33,859 nucleotides of DNA from Streptomyces cellostaticus. GTDB taxonomy: Bacteria; Actinomycetota; Actinomycetes; Streptomycetales; Streptomycetaceae. The stretch spans positions 212,356 through 246,214 of the forward strand of contig NZ_KQ948019.1 of assembly GCF_001513965.1 (NCBI RefSeq), written 5' to 3'. The notes below the pieces were generated by a model. That model saw nothing but the letters and a program-made list of their open reading frames with translations. It was not told where the DNA came from and made no database searches. Below, piece by piece: positions 13,803-21,978 of this stretch; within the stretch, counting starts at the first letter, position 1; each line of letters begins with the position of its first letter. The position numbers were made by a program, and so were the translations under genes.

Positions 13803-15089
13803 GTGGGAACCAGCAGGAATCCAGAGAGGCGTACGATCCTGAAGGCCGCCGGGGCCTCGGCGGCCGCGCTCGGGCTCGCCGCGACGACCGGGTGTGGCGG
13901 CGAAAGCGGTTCCGGGAACGGGGCGGTGACGATCCGTTACTCATGGTGGGGTGCCGAGGAACGGGCCAAGAAGATCAACCGGACGATCGCGCTCTTCGAG
14001 AAGAAGTATCCGAAGATCAAGGTCAAGACCGACTTCCAGACGTATCAATCGTTCTGGGAGAAGTTCCAGACCCAGGCCGCGGGCGGAAATCCCCCGGACG
14101 TTTTTCAGAATGCCGTCGCTTTCCTTCGGAAGTACGACAAGAGAAGAATTCTTCTCGATCTCAAGTCCCAGGTGCAGGCAGGCAATCTGAGCCTGGATCA
14201 CTTCCGCGCGGACGTCACGAAGGTCGGCGAGGTCGACGGCAAGCAGCTCGGCATTCCCGTCGGTTCCAACACCATGGCACTCGTCGTGGACAAGAAGGTC
14301 TTCCAGAAGGCGGGTGTCGAGCCGCACGCGGGCTGGACGTGGGACGACTACTTCAAGGCCCTGAAGACCGTCCACGACAGGACGAAGGTCCCCGGCGACA
14401 CCGGCTACTTCACCATCATGTACCTGTACGACCTCTACCTCCGCCAGAACGGCAAGGCCTTCTTCGCCAAGGACGGACTCGGCTTCGACCAGGCCGATCT
14501 GACGGAGTGGTGGACGGACGGCTACAACCGCGTCAAGGCCGGCATCGTCACCGACCCGAAGGTCGTCCAGCAGGACATGCCCAAGTCCTCGCTCTCCGCC
14601 GGGCACGGCGCCTCGGAGTTCACCTGGGACAACTTCACCGTCCGCTACTCGGCGGAGGGCGACAGCACCTACGGCCTGGCCCCGATCCCCACCACCGACG
14701 GCAAGCACACCGGCCAGTACCTCGCCTCCCTGATGCTCAGCGCCTCCGCGCGCACCTCGCACCCCAAGGAAGTCACCCAGTTCATCGACTTCATGGTCCA
14801 CGACCCCGAGGTCGGCAAGATCATGGGCTACGACCGCGGCATCCTCGCGACCACCGAGCAGTACGCGGCGTACCAGCCGGCCGACGCGGTGAGCAAGGAG
14901 ATCGCGCAGTACGAGGAGGACACCGCCAAGTCCGGCGTCCTCGGCACGATCACCCCGCACCCCTCCGGTGCCGACACCGTCGAGGCCGCCTTCCTGCGCC
15001 TCGGCGGCGACCTCGGACAGGGCAAGACCAAGGTCACGGACGCGGTGAAGCAGTTCTTCACCGAGGCCGAGGCCGCCTTCCAGGCCTGA
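13803..15089 (+). CDS. Tat-exported lipoprotein, extracellular sugar-binding protein of a CUT1 ABC importer
   Basis: 428 residues, solute-binding protein family 1. The N-terminus has twin arginines in ERRTILKAAG (R9-R10) and a lipobox-like ATTGC with the lipidated Cys at C31, so it is probably exported folded by Tat and anchored outside the membrane. The mature part shows YSWWGAEERAKKINRTIALF, YPKIKVKTDF, NPPDVFQ and GIPVGSNTMALVVDKK, typical of oligosaccharide-binding members. Start: GTG 13803 with GGGGAGGGG 7 bp upstream. It is first in the operon, directly behind the promoter and operators, and its stop overlaps the next start (TGATG). The ligand is inferred from context to be a pectin or rhamnogalacturonan oligosaccharide. 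Confidence 0.88.
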   Translation: MGTSRNPERRTILKAAGASAAALGLAATTGCGGESGSGNGAVTIRYSWWGAEERAKKINRTIALFEKKYPKIKVKTDFQTYQSFWEKFQTQAAGGNPPDVFQNAVAFLRKYDKRRILLDLKSQVQAGNLSLDHFRADVTKVGEVDGKQLGIPVGSNTMALVVDKKVFQKAGVEPHAGWTWDDYFKALKTVHDRTKVPGDTGYFTIMYLYDLYLRQNGKAFFAKDGLGFDQADLTEWWTDGYNRVKAGIVTDPKVVQQDMPKSSLSAGHGASEFTWDNFTVRYSAEGDSTYGLAPIPTTDGKHTGQYLASLMLSASARTSHPKEVTQFIDFMVHDPEVGKIMGYDRGILATTEQYAAYQPADAVSKEIAQYEEDTAKSGVLGTITPHPSGADTVEAAFLRLGGDLGQGKTKVTDAVKQFFTEAEAAFQA

Positions 15090-16060
15090 TGGGACGTGCC
15101 GTGACGCTCGTCAAGGACTCCGCGCCCGCCGCCCGCAAGGCACGACCGGCCGCCCGCGCCACCGAGGGGCGGCCGGGCCGCCGCCGGGAGAACCTCGCCG
15201 GCTACCTCTTCATGTCCCCGTGGATCGCGGGCTTCCTGCTGCTGACCGCGGGCCCGATGGTGGCCTCGCTGTACTTCGCGTTCACCGACTACAACCTCTT
15301 CACCACCCCGAAGTGGGTCGGGTTCGACAACTTCACCAAGATGTTCGACGACCCGCGCTGGCAGAAGTCGGTGGAGGTGACCGCCAAGTACGTGATCATC
15401 GGCACCCCGCTGAAACTGCTGCTCGCCCTCGGTGTCGCCCTCCTCCTGGCGCAGAGCCGCCGCGGCCAGGCCTTCTACCGGGCCGCCTTCTACGCCCCCT
15501 CGCTCATCGGCGCCAGCGTCTCGGTCGGTTTCGTCTGGCGGTCGCTCTTCTCCGACGGCGCCGTCGTGGACCGTACGCAGACCTTCCTCGGATTCCATGT
15601 CGGCGGCTGGGTCGGCAGCGCAGACTGGGTGCTGTACTGCCTGGTCGCGCTGACCGTCTGGCAGTTCGGCGCCCCCATGGTCATCTTCCTGGCCGGTCTC
15701 AAGCAGGTGCCGAAGGAGTTGTACGAGGCCGCCGAGATGGACGGCGCCGGACCGCTGCGGAGGTTCTGGAACATCACCCTGCCGATGATCTCCCCGGTGC
15801 TCTTCTTCAACGTGCTCCTGGAGACCATCCACTCGTTCCAGATCTTCGGCTCGGCGTACGTCGTCTCCAACACGTACTGCGGTCCGGCCGACGGCACGCT
15901 CGTCTACACCTGCTACCTGTACCAGCAGGGCTTCAAGAACTCCCAGATGGGCTTCGCCTCCGCCATGGCCTGGATGCTGCTGCTCGCCGTGGCCCTGGTG
16001 ACGGCCGTCCTCTTCTGGTCCCAGAAGAAGTGGGTGCACTACGAGGAGGACGCCCGATGA
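15089..16060 (+). CDS. ABC sugar permease 1 (MalF/YteP-like)
   Basis: 323-residue inner-membrane permease with a basic cytoplasmic N-terminus and six probable membrane helices, the first in YLFMSPWIAGFLLLTAGPMV. The EAA loop that docks on the ATPase is intact: EAAEMDGAGPLRRFWNITLP. It pairs with the downstream permease to form the channel of a CUT1 importer. The ATG at 15089 overlaps the stop of the binding-protein gene; a GTG at 15101 is an alternative start. The stop overlaps the next ATG (ATGA). No ATP-binding subunit is encoded nearby; Streptomyces CUT1 systems commonly share the MsiK ATPase. Confidence 0.9.
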   Translation: MGRAVTLVKDSAPAARKARPAARATEGRPGRRRENLAGYLFMSPWIAGFLLLTAGPMVASLYFAFTDYNLFTTPKWVGFDNFTKMFDDPRWQKSVEVTAKYVIIGTPLKLLLALGVALLLAQSRRGQAFYRAAFYAPSLIGASVSVGFVWRSLFSDGAVVDRTQTFLGFHVGGWVGSADWVLYCLVALTVWQFGAPMVIFLAGLKQVPKELYEAAEMDGAGPLRRFWNITLPMISPVLFFNVLLETIHSFQIFGSAYVVSNTYCGPADGTLVYTCYLYQQGFKNSQMGFASAMAWMLLLAVALVTAVLFWSQKKWVHYEEDAR

Positions 16061-16935
16061 GCGCGACCACCGGCAAGCCCCTGAGCGGGGGACCGGGCCG
16101 CAAGCGCACCGGATCCCTCGTCTGGCACCTCGGCGCCCTGCTGATCCTCGCCGTCATCCTCTACCCGGTCGTCTGGGTCGTCGGCGCCTCGTTCAAGCCC
16201 GGCAAGGACATCATCAACAGCCTCACGCTGTTCCCGTCCCACCCGATCCTGTCCAACTTCAAGGGCCTCGCCGACGGCATAGCGGACATCAGGATCTGGA
16301 CGTTCTTCCAGAACTCCCTCTTCTACGCGCTCGGCGCCGTCGCCGGCGTCCTGATCTCCTGCTCACTGACCGCGTACGCCTTCGCCCGCATCAGGTTCGC
16401 GGGGCGCAACCTGCTGTTCTCCCTCATGATCGGCACGCTCCTGCTGCCGTACCACGTGCTGTTGATCCCGCAGTACGTGATGTTCCAGAAGCTGGGCTGG
16501 ATCAACAGCTACGCCCCGCTGCTGGTCGGCAAGTACCTCGCCACCGAGGCCTTCTTCGTCTTCCTCATGGTGCAGTTCATGCGCAACCTGCCCCGCGAGC
16601 TGGACGAGGCCGCCCGGCTCGACGGCTGCGGGCACCTGCGCATCTACTGGTCGATCGTGCTGCCGCTGTGCCGGCCCGCGCTGATCACCAGCGCGATCTT
16701 CACCTTCATCAACGCCTGGAACGACTTCATGGGCCCGCTGATCTACCTCAACGAGCCCGGCAAGTACACCGTCTCCCTCGGCCTGATGATGTTCCGCGAC
16801 TCCGACGGCGTGGCCGCCAACTACGGCGGCATGATCGCCATGTCGCTGGTCGCGCTGCTGCCGGTCCTGCTGTTCTTCCTCGCCTTCCAGCGGTACCTGA
16901 TCGACGGCATGGCGACCTCCGGACTGAAGGGCTGA
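16057..16935 (+). CDS. ABC sugar permease 2 (MalG/YtcP-like)
   Basis: 292 residues, six probable membrane helices beginning with LGALLILAVILYPVVWVVGASF. The EAA motif is DEAARLDGCGHLRIYWSIVLPL. The MalG-like end (QRYLIDGMATSGLKG) is conserved and typical of CUT1 partner permeases. It is translationally coupled to permease 1 by a 4-bp overlap and followed after 10 bp by the DUF624-like gene, so all are one transcript. Function: the second half of the translocation pore for the same oligosaccharide importer. Confidence 0.92.
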   Translation: MSATTGKPLSGGPGRKRTGSLVWHLGALLILAVILYPVVWVVGASFKPGKDIINSLTLFPSHPILSNFKGLADGIADIRIWTFFQNSLFYALGAVAGVLISCSLTAYAFARIRFAGRNLLFSLMIGTLLLPYHVLLIPQYVMFQKLGWINSYAPLLVGKYLATEAFFVFLMVQFMRNLPRELDEAARLDGCGHLRIYWSIVLPLCRPALITSAIFTFINAWNDFMGPLIYLNEPGKYTVSLGLMMFRDSDGVAANYGGMIAMSLVALLPVLLFFLAFQRYLIDGMATSGLKG

Positions 16936-16945
16936 GGGAAGCACC

Positions 16946-17536
16946 ATGGCGCAAGCGCGTGTGAAGCCACGCAGGGAGTCACTGTTCGCCGAGCGGTTCG
17001 GGGTCTTCGCCGAGTGTCTGCTCACCGGTGTGTGGATCGCGGTGGCCTCCCTCGGAGTCGTCACCTGGCCGGCCGCCTTCGCGGCCGGCGCCCGGCATCT
17101 GCGCCGCCGCACCGCCCACGAGGGGGGCGGCCGACGGGAGTTCGCCGCCGACTTCCGGGCCGCCCTGCGCGGTGGCTGGATGGTCGGCGTCGGTGGGTGG
17201 GCCGCGGTGGCGCTGGTCCGGGTGGACGTCCAGGCCGTACGTGCCGGGCTGCCCGGCGGGCCGCTCGTCGGTGCCCTGGGACTGTTCGTGCTGCTCGGCC
17301 TCGCCGTGGCGGGGCTGCGTGCGGCGGCCGTGTGGACACCGGGGAGCCGCTGGCGCGTCCTGCTCGCGGACGCGGGCCGGCGTACGGTCCTGGACCCCGC
17401 CGGATCCTTCCTGCTCGTCGGCGGAGCGGTCCTCACCTGCTGTTCCGCCCTGCTCATCGCGCCGCTGGCGGTTCCGGTGCTCGGGGCCGTCGCGGCGGCG
17501 GCCGTCGCCGTGGAGGAGCGGTACCGGCACCGCTGA
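16946..17536 (+). CDS. YesL/DUF624-like membrane protein
   Basis: 196 residues with four or five probable membrane helices (for example ECLLTGVWIAVASLGVVTWPAAFAAG, LGLFVLLGLAVAGLRAAAV and LLVGGAVLTCCSALLIAPLAVPVLG). Size, topology and the WPAAFAAGARHLRRR element fit the DUF624 family, which includes YesL. Bacillus subtilis yesL sits at the head of a rhamnogalacturonan-use cluster, and DUF624 genes usually accompany CUT1 sugar importers. Its exact role is unknown. ATG 16946 with GAGGGAAG about 5 bp upstream, 10 bp after permease 2. The family call is by pattern and context. Confidence 0.7.
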   Translation: MAQARVKPRRESLFAERFGVFAECLLTGVWIAVASLGVVTWPAAFAAGARHLRRRTAHEGGGRREFAADFRAALRGGWMVGVGGWAAVALVRVDVQAVRAGLPGGPLVGALGLFVLLGLAVAGLRAAAVWTPGSRWRVLLADAGRRTVLDPAGSFLLVGGAVLTCCSALLIAPLAVPVLGAVAAAAVAVEERYRHR

Positions 17537-17610
17537 ACGGCGGTGCCCTGGGTGCCGCACCTCTGTCTGTCATGCCCCTGATCATCAGCGCTTGCATGGA
17601 AGGAACGGTC

Positions 17611-20349
17611 ATGTCCCCCATTCCCCGCAGGTCCCTCCTGAAAGCGGCCGCCGTCGCCGGAGCCGCCGCCCAGTTCAGCTGGGCCCTAGGGGCGAAGGAT
17701 GCCGAGGCCGTGCCGAGTGCCGCGGCCGACGGCGCCGACCCGGTGACCCTGGACTGGCTGGAGGACGGCGGCCTCGGCGCGGCACCCGGCTCCACGGTCG
17801 GTGTGCCCTGGCCGATGGGTGCCCACCACGAGGACCGGACCTTCGCGCTCACGGACGCCGACGGCAAGGACGTCCCCATGCAGACCTGGCCCCTCGCCTA
17901 CTGGCCCGACGGCTCCCTCAAATGGACGGCGCACGCGGTCGGTTCGGGCACCGGCAAGCTCACGCTCACGGTCGGCACACCCAAGGCGCCCGACAAGAAG
18001 GTGACCGTCGACCGGAGCGGCGGCACCATCGACGTCTCCACCGGTGTCATCACCGCGAAGATCGGCAAGAGCGGCTCGACCCTCCTCAAGTCGGTCACCC
18101 GGGGGTCCACCGAGATCGCCCGCAACGGGCGGCTCGTGCTCATCCGGCAGCCCGAGGTCGAGGACGAGGACCAGGGCACGGTCAGGACCGAGCGTTTCGA
18201 CGGCGCGATCGACAACGTCACCGTCGAACAGGACGGCCCGGTCCGCGCGGTGGTCCGCATCGACGGCAAGCACCGCAAGGGCGACCGCAGTTGGCTGCCG
18301 TTCTCGATCCGGCTGTACTTCTACGCCGGTGCCGACTCCTTCCGCATGGTGCACACCATCACCTACGACGGCACGCTGGAACCGGGCAGGGCGAGCGGCG
18401 ACTTCATCCGCGGGCTCGGCGTCCGCTTCACCGTCCCGATGCGGGACGCGGCCTACGACCGGCACATCCGCATCGGCGGCGAGGGCACCGGCCTGCTGCG
18501 GGAGGCCGTACAGGGCATCACCGGACTGCGCCGCGACCCCGGCGCCGCCGTCCAGGCCGCCCAGTACGCGGGCCAGAAGCTGCCCGACCCGTCCACCTGG
18601 GACCAGCGGGTCACCACCCGGCTGCAGTACATCCCGCACTGGGGCGACTACACCCTCTCCCAGCTCTCCGCCGACGGCTTCACCCTGCGCAAGCGCACCA
18701 AGAAGGGGTACGGCTGGATCGCCGCCGGCGGTGGTAGGCGGGCCTCCGGATTCGGGTACGTCGGCGGCGCGAGCGGCGGCCTCTCCTTCGGGCTGCGCGA
18801 CTTCTGGGAGAAGTTCCCCGCCCAGCTGGACATCCGCGACGCCCACACCGACGAGGCCACCGTCACCCTCTGGCTCTGGTCGCCCGAGGCCCAGCCCATG
18901 GACCTGCGCTTCTACCACGACGGCATGGGCCAGGACACCTACGCGAAGCAACTCGAAGGCCTCAACATCACCTACGAGGACCACGAGCCGAAGTTCGGCA
19001 CCCCGTACGGCATCGCCCGCACCTGCGAACTCCTCTTCTGGGCCAACGAGTCCACACCGACGGCCGAGACCCTCGCCGACCAGGTGCGTGCCGTACGCAC
19101 GCTGCCGCAGCTCTCCGCCCCGCCCGGGCAGCTCATCAAGGCCAAGGTCTTCGGCCCCGGCCTGTTCTCCGAGCCCGACCGTTCCACCGCCGCCAAGGCG
19201 AAGATCGAGGACCACCTCGACTTCCTCTTCACCTACTACCGGGATCAGGTGGAGATGCGCCGTTGGTACGGCTTCTGGGACTACGGCGACATCATGCACA
19301 CCTATGACTCGGCCCGGCACGTGTGGCGGTACGACATCGGCGGCTACGCCTGGGACAACTCAGAGCTGTCGCCCGACCTGTGGCTCTGGTACGCGTATCT
19401 GAGAAGCGGTCGCTCCGACATCTTCCGCTTCGCCGAGGCGATGACCCGGCACACCGGCGAGGTCGACGTCTATCACCTCGGACAGTGGGCGGGCCTCGGC
19501 ACCCGGCACGGCGTCCAGCACTTCGGCGACAGCGCCAAGCAGCAGCGCATCGCCAACACCACCTACCGGCGCTTCTACTACTTCCTCACCGCCGACGAAC
19601 GCGTCGGTGACCTCATGCGCGCCAACGTCGACTCCGACGAGACCTTCCTCGTCCTCGACCCGCAGCGCAAGGTCCGCACCGACCCCTACACCCCCGACCC
19701 GCACGCCCTCTCCATCGGCTTCGGCACCGACTGGAGCGGCCTCGTCTCGGCCTGGCTGACCGAGTGGGAGCGCAAGGGGCCCCAGTGGGAGAAGGCCAAG
19801 GCGCGGGTCCTGTCCACCATGAAGACCATCGCCGCCCAGCCCAACGGCTTCGTCCAGGGCAGCGGACTGTACGACATCGACACCGGCAAGTTCGCCGTCG
19901 CCGACAAGCCGGTCGTCTCCGTGTCCCACCTGTCGGCCGTCTTCGGCCTCAACGAGCTGTGCGCCGAGCTGATCCACCTGGTCGACCTGCCGAAGTTCAA
20001 GGAGGCCTACCTCGACTACTGCCGCTACTTCAACGCCACCAAGGCTGAACAGGCGGCCCGCTACGGCAGCAACTTCGGCACCCTGCTGCTCTTCCAGGGC
20101 CACTCGCGCCTGGACGCCTACGCCGCCGTACAGACCGGCGACGCGACACTCGCCAAGCGCGCATGGACCAAGTTCTACAGCTCCGACGGCTACACCGAGT
20201 CCTCGCCGTGGAAGACCGAGAAGCTGACCGGACCGGCCACGCTTGTCGAAGGGAGCGAGGCGAGCTGGGTGTCCAGCAACGACACCGCGCTCTACGGCCT
20301 CGCGGCCATCGAGAACCTGGCCCTGCTCGGCGACAGGATGCCCAGCTGA
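17611..20349 (+). CDS. Tat-exported PcRGLX/YetA-like protein, probable exo-rhamnogalacturonan lyase
   Basis: 912-residue secreted protein. The Tat signal is MSPIPRRSLLKAAAVAGAAA, with probable cleavage after AEA near residues 30-34. The N-terminal region reads like the RIFT-barrel domain of PcRGLX/YetA proteins (VTLDWLEDGGLGAAPGST, VPWPMG, WPLAYWPDGSLKWTAHAVG). A central beta-sandwich follows (to about 500), then a large helical toroid with aromatic-rich loops (MRRWYGFWDYGDIMHTYD, WDNSELSPDLWLWYAYLRSG, YHLGQWAGLGTRHGVQHFGD). This layout fits polysaccharide lyase family 26, which removes disaccharides from rhamnogalacturonan I by beta-elimination. Catalytic residues cannot be confirmed by eye. 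Start: ATG after GGAAGG. Last gene of the importer operon or an adjacent unit (74-bp gap); a hairpin terminator follows. Confidence 0.65.
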   Translation: MSPIPRRSLLKAAAVAGAAAQFSWALGAKDAEAVPSAAADGADPVTLDWLEDGGLGAAPGSTVGVPWPMGAHHEDRTFALTDADGKDVPMQTWPLAYWPDGSLKWTAHAVGSGTGKLTLTVGTPKAPDKKVTVDRSGGTIDVSTGVITAKIGKSGSTLLKSVTRGSTEIARNGRLVLIRQPEVEDEDQGTVRTERFDGAIDNVTVEQDGPVRAVVRIDGKHRKGDRSWLPFSIRLYFYAGADSFRMVHTITYDGTLEPGRASGDFIRGLGVRFTVPMRDAAYDRHIRIGGEGTGLLREAVQGITGLRRDPGAAVQAAQYAGQKLPDPSTWDQRVTTRLQYIPHWGDYTLSQLSADGFTLRKRTKKGYGWIAAGGGRRASGFGYVGGASGGLSFGLRDFWEKFPAQLDIRDAHTDEATVTLWLWSPEAQPMDLRFYHDGMGQDTYAKQLEGLNITYEDHEPKFGTPYGIARTCELLFWANESTPTAETLADQVRAVRTLPQLSAPPGQLIKAKVFGPGLFSEPDRSTAAKAKIEDHLDFLFTYYRDQVEMRRWYGFWDYGDIMHTYDSARHVWRYDIGGYAWDNSELSPDLWLWYAYLRSGRSDIFRFAEAMTRHTGEVDVYHLGQWAGLGTRHGVQHFGDSAKQQRIANTTYRRFYYFLTADERVGDLMRANVDSDETFLVLDPQRKVRTDPYTPDPHALSIGFGTDWSGLVSAWLTEWERKGPQWEKAKARVLSTMKTIAAQPNGFVQGSGLYDIDTGKFAVADKPVVSVSHLSAVFGLNELCAELIHLVDLPKFKEAYLDYCRYFNATKAEQAARYGSNFGTLLLFQGHSRLDAYAAVQTGDATLAKRAWTKFYSSDGYTESSPWKTEKLTGPATLVEGSEASWVSSNDTALYGLAAIENLALLGDRMPS

Positions 20350-20360
20350 CAGCGGTGGGG

Positions 20361-20388
20361 GAGCGCCGTCGCACGGGCGGCGGCGCTC
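20361..20388 (+). terminator. Hairpin terminator after the lyase gene
   Basis: 12-bp stem with one G-T wobble (20361-20372 with 20377-20388) around loop ACGG, 12 bp past the stop codon. Confidence 0.65.
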
Positions 20389-20472
20389 ACCCTCCCGAGT
20401 GTGGTCCGCGTCACGGCGCGGCACATGAGTACGCGTACTCAGATCCCCGCCCCGCCCGGGCAGACTCTCCGC

Positions 20473-20919
20473 ATGGACTGGTCCCACTACCGCTTCTGCA
20501 GCCTGTGGTCCCTGCCCGCCCCGCCGGCCACCGTGTACGCCGTGCTGGAGCGGCCCGAGGACTATCCCCGCTGGTGGCCGCAGGTACGGGCGGTGACCCG
20601 GCTCGACGACACCACCGGTGTCCTCACCATCCGCTCCGTCCTGCCGTACGAGTTGAGCTTCACCGCCCGCCAGACGCGCCGCGATCCGGCCGCCGGCGTC
20701 CTGGAGGTCGCCATGTCCGGTGACATCACCGGCTGGGCCCGCTGGACGGTCACGCCCGACGGCCCGGGGACCCTCGCCCGCTACGACCAGGTCGTGGACG
20801 TCGACAAGCCCCTGCTGAGGCGGCTGGCCGTACCGGGAAGACTCCTCTTCCGCACCAACCACCGGCTGATGATGGCCGCCGGGCGGCGCGGACTGCTGCG
20901 GTACCTCGAAGCGGTTTGA
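20473..20919 (+). CDS. SRPBCC (START-like) fold protein
   Basis: 148 residues. The sequence begins MDWSHYRFCSLWSLPAPPATVYAVLERPEDYPRWWPQV, a textbook start of the polyketide cyclase/dehydrase SRPBCC fold (helix-grip, hydrophobic cavity). TLARYDQVVDVDKP and a basic C-terminal helix follow. Such proteins bind a hydrophobic ligand; the ligand here is unknown. Start: ATG 20473, chosen because a CAGACT -10-like box (20461-20466) ends 6 bp upstream, suggesting a leaderless transcript. ATG 20425 would add 16 residues. The -35 box of the second tRNA-Val promoter overlaps its stop codon, so the two genes are packed tightly. Confidence 0.75.
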   Translation: MDWSHYRFCSLWSLPAPPATVYAVLERPEDYPRWWPQVRAVTRLDDTTGVLTIRSVLPYELSFTARQTRRDPAAGVLEVAMSGDITGWARWTVTPDGPGTLARYDQVVDVDKPLLRRLAVPGRLLFRTNHRLMMAAGRRGLLRYLEAV

Positions 20920-20945
20920 ACGAACACCGTAGGGACCTGTATTGT
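20916..20945 (+). promoter_or_regulatory. Promoter of tRNA-Val(CAC) copy 2
   Basis: TTGAAC (20916-20921) and TATTGT (20940-20945), 18-bp spacer, a strong vegetative match. The -10 box ends 13 bp before the tRNA, as in copy 1. Confidence 0.75.
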
Positions 20946-20958
20946 TCAGTGCGTTCCC

Positions 20959-21030
20959 GGGCGATTAGCTCAGTGGGAGAGCGCTTCGTTCACACCGAAG
21001 AGGTCACTGGTTCGAACCCAGTATCGCCCA
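20959..21030 (+). tRNA. tRNA-Val (anticodon CAC), copy 2
   Basis: All 72 nt are identical to 12123-12194: acceptor GGGCGAT, anticodon loop TTCACAC, T-arm CTGGTTCGAACCCAG, discriminator A. The flanks differ beyond a few bases on either side. Confidence 0.96.
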
Positions 21031-21036
21031 CCGGGA

Positions 21037-21066
21037 AAGGCCGGTCCGCAGCAGCGGACCGGCCTT
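21037..21066. terminator. Perfect 13-bp hairpin between tRNA-Val and the convergent exonuclease gene
   Basis: The arms at 21037-21049 and 21054-21066 are exact complements around AGCA, and the tract CTTC follows. It can terminate transcription from both sides. Confidence 0.75.
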
Positions 21067-21084
21067 CTTCATGCCGCTGAGGAT

Positions 21085-21810
21085 TCATGCCGCCGCCGGC
21101 AGCTCCGGCCGCAGTGGCCAGTCCGTGCTCACCGTCTCCTCCGAGCCGCTGCGCGCGAACCACGCCTGAAGGCCGCGCGCCTGCGCCGCGTGCCAGGTGG
21201 CCTGGAGCGTGTGCAGCTCGGCGGGGGACAGGCGCTCCAGACGGGTGGCGAAACGGCGGCCCAGGGCCCGTACGACGTCCAGCGCGGCCAGCGCGTCCGC
21301 CGCCGCGTCGTGCGCACCTTCCAGTACGACGTCGTAGTGCGCGCACAGGTCGGTCAGCGTGCGCCGGCCCTTGCGGTAGCGGTCCAGGTGTTTGTCCAGC
21401 ACCCGGGGGTCCAGCACCAGCAGCGGCACCGACTCGAACCAGCGGTCGAGCGAGGAGGCGCGATGCCGGCGCAACTCCCGGTCCAGGAGTGTCAGATCGA
21501 ACGGGGCGTTCATCACCACCAGCGGGCGCCCCATCGCCGCGTGCTCCGCCAGCTGGTCGGCTATCTCGTACATCACCGGCGCCGGCCAGCGGCCGTTGTG
21601 CTGAAGATGTTCGTCCGTCAGTCCGTGCACGGCCGTCGCCGCCTCCGGCACCGGCACACCCGGGTTCACCAGCCACCGGGTGATCCGGGGCCGGGTGCCC
21701 GGCGCGTCCTGGACGACGACGGCGGCCGACACGATCCGGTCGGTCTCGACGTCCACGCCCGTCGTCTCCGTGTCGAAGGCCGCTAGTGGCCCCTCGTACC
21801 AGGTCGTCAT
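21085..21810 (-). CDS. DnaQ-like 3'-5' exonuclease (DEDDh)
   Basis: 241 residues, RNase T/DnaQ superfamily. The metal ligands are readable: D13 and E15 in AFDTETTG, D105 in NAPFDLTLL, and H167 with D172 in GAHDAAADA, giving the DEDDh set. It lacks other polymerase III epsilon features (no clamp-binding tail), so it is better described as a stand-alone proofreading or repair-type exonuclease acting on DNA or RNA ends. Start: ATG 21810 preceded by GAGGAG about 10 bp upstream. It is divergent from the DUF4365 pair and convergent with the tRNA-Val gene. Confidence 0.9.
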   Translation of the reverse strand: MTTWYEGPLAAFDTETTGVDVETDRIVSAAVVVQDAPGTRPRITRWLVNPGVPVPEAATAVHGLTDEHLQHNGRWPAPVMYEIADQLAEHAAMGRPLVVMNAPFDLTLLDRELRRHRASSLDRWFESVPLLVLDPRVLDKHLDRYRKGRRTLTDLCAHYDVVLEGAHDAAADALAALDVVRALGRRFATRLERLSPAELHTLQATWHAAQARGLQAWFARSGSEETVSTDWPLRPELPAAA

Positions 21811-21978
21811 CTGAACCCAACTCCTCGTTCACCCACCGCAGATGACGTTCCGTCTTCTGCCCGTTTGGTGATACCCGGGCTGTTTGCGGCGTACGCCGGG
21901 AGGAGACAACAGGAGTACGGGTCTTTGCAGTTCAGCGGCCCGGTACGGGGAAACTCTTGGCTTGGAAGGCTGTTGGTC

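Noticed and set aside
12123..21030. Integrated prophage or integrative element using tRNA-Val as att site
   Set aside because: No integrase, excisionase, replication or transfer genes occur between the tRNA copies, and the whole tRNA is duplicated rather than only its 3' end.
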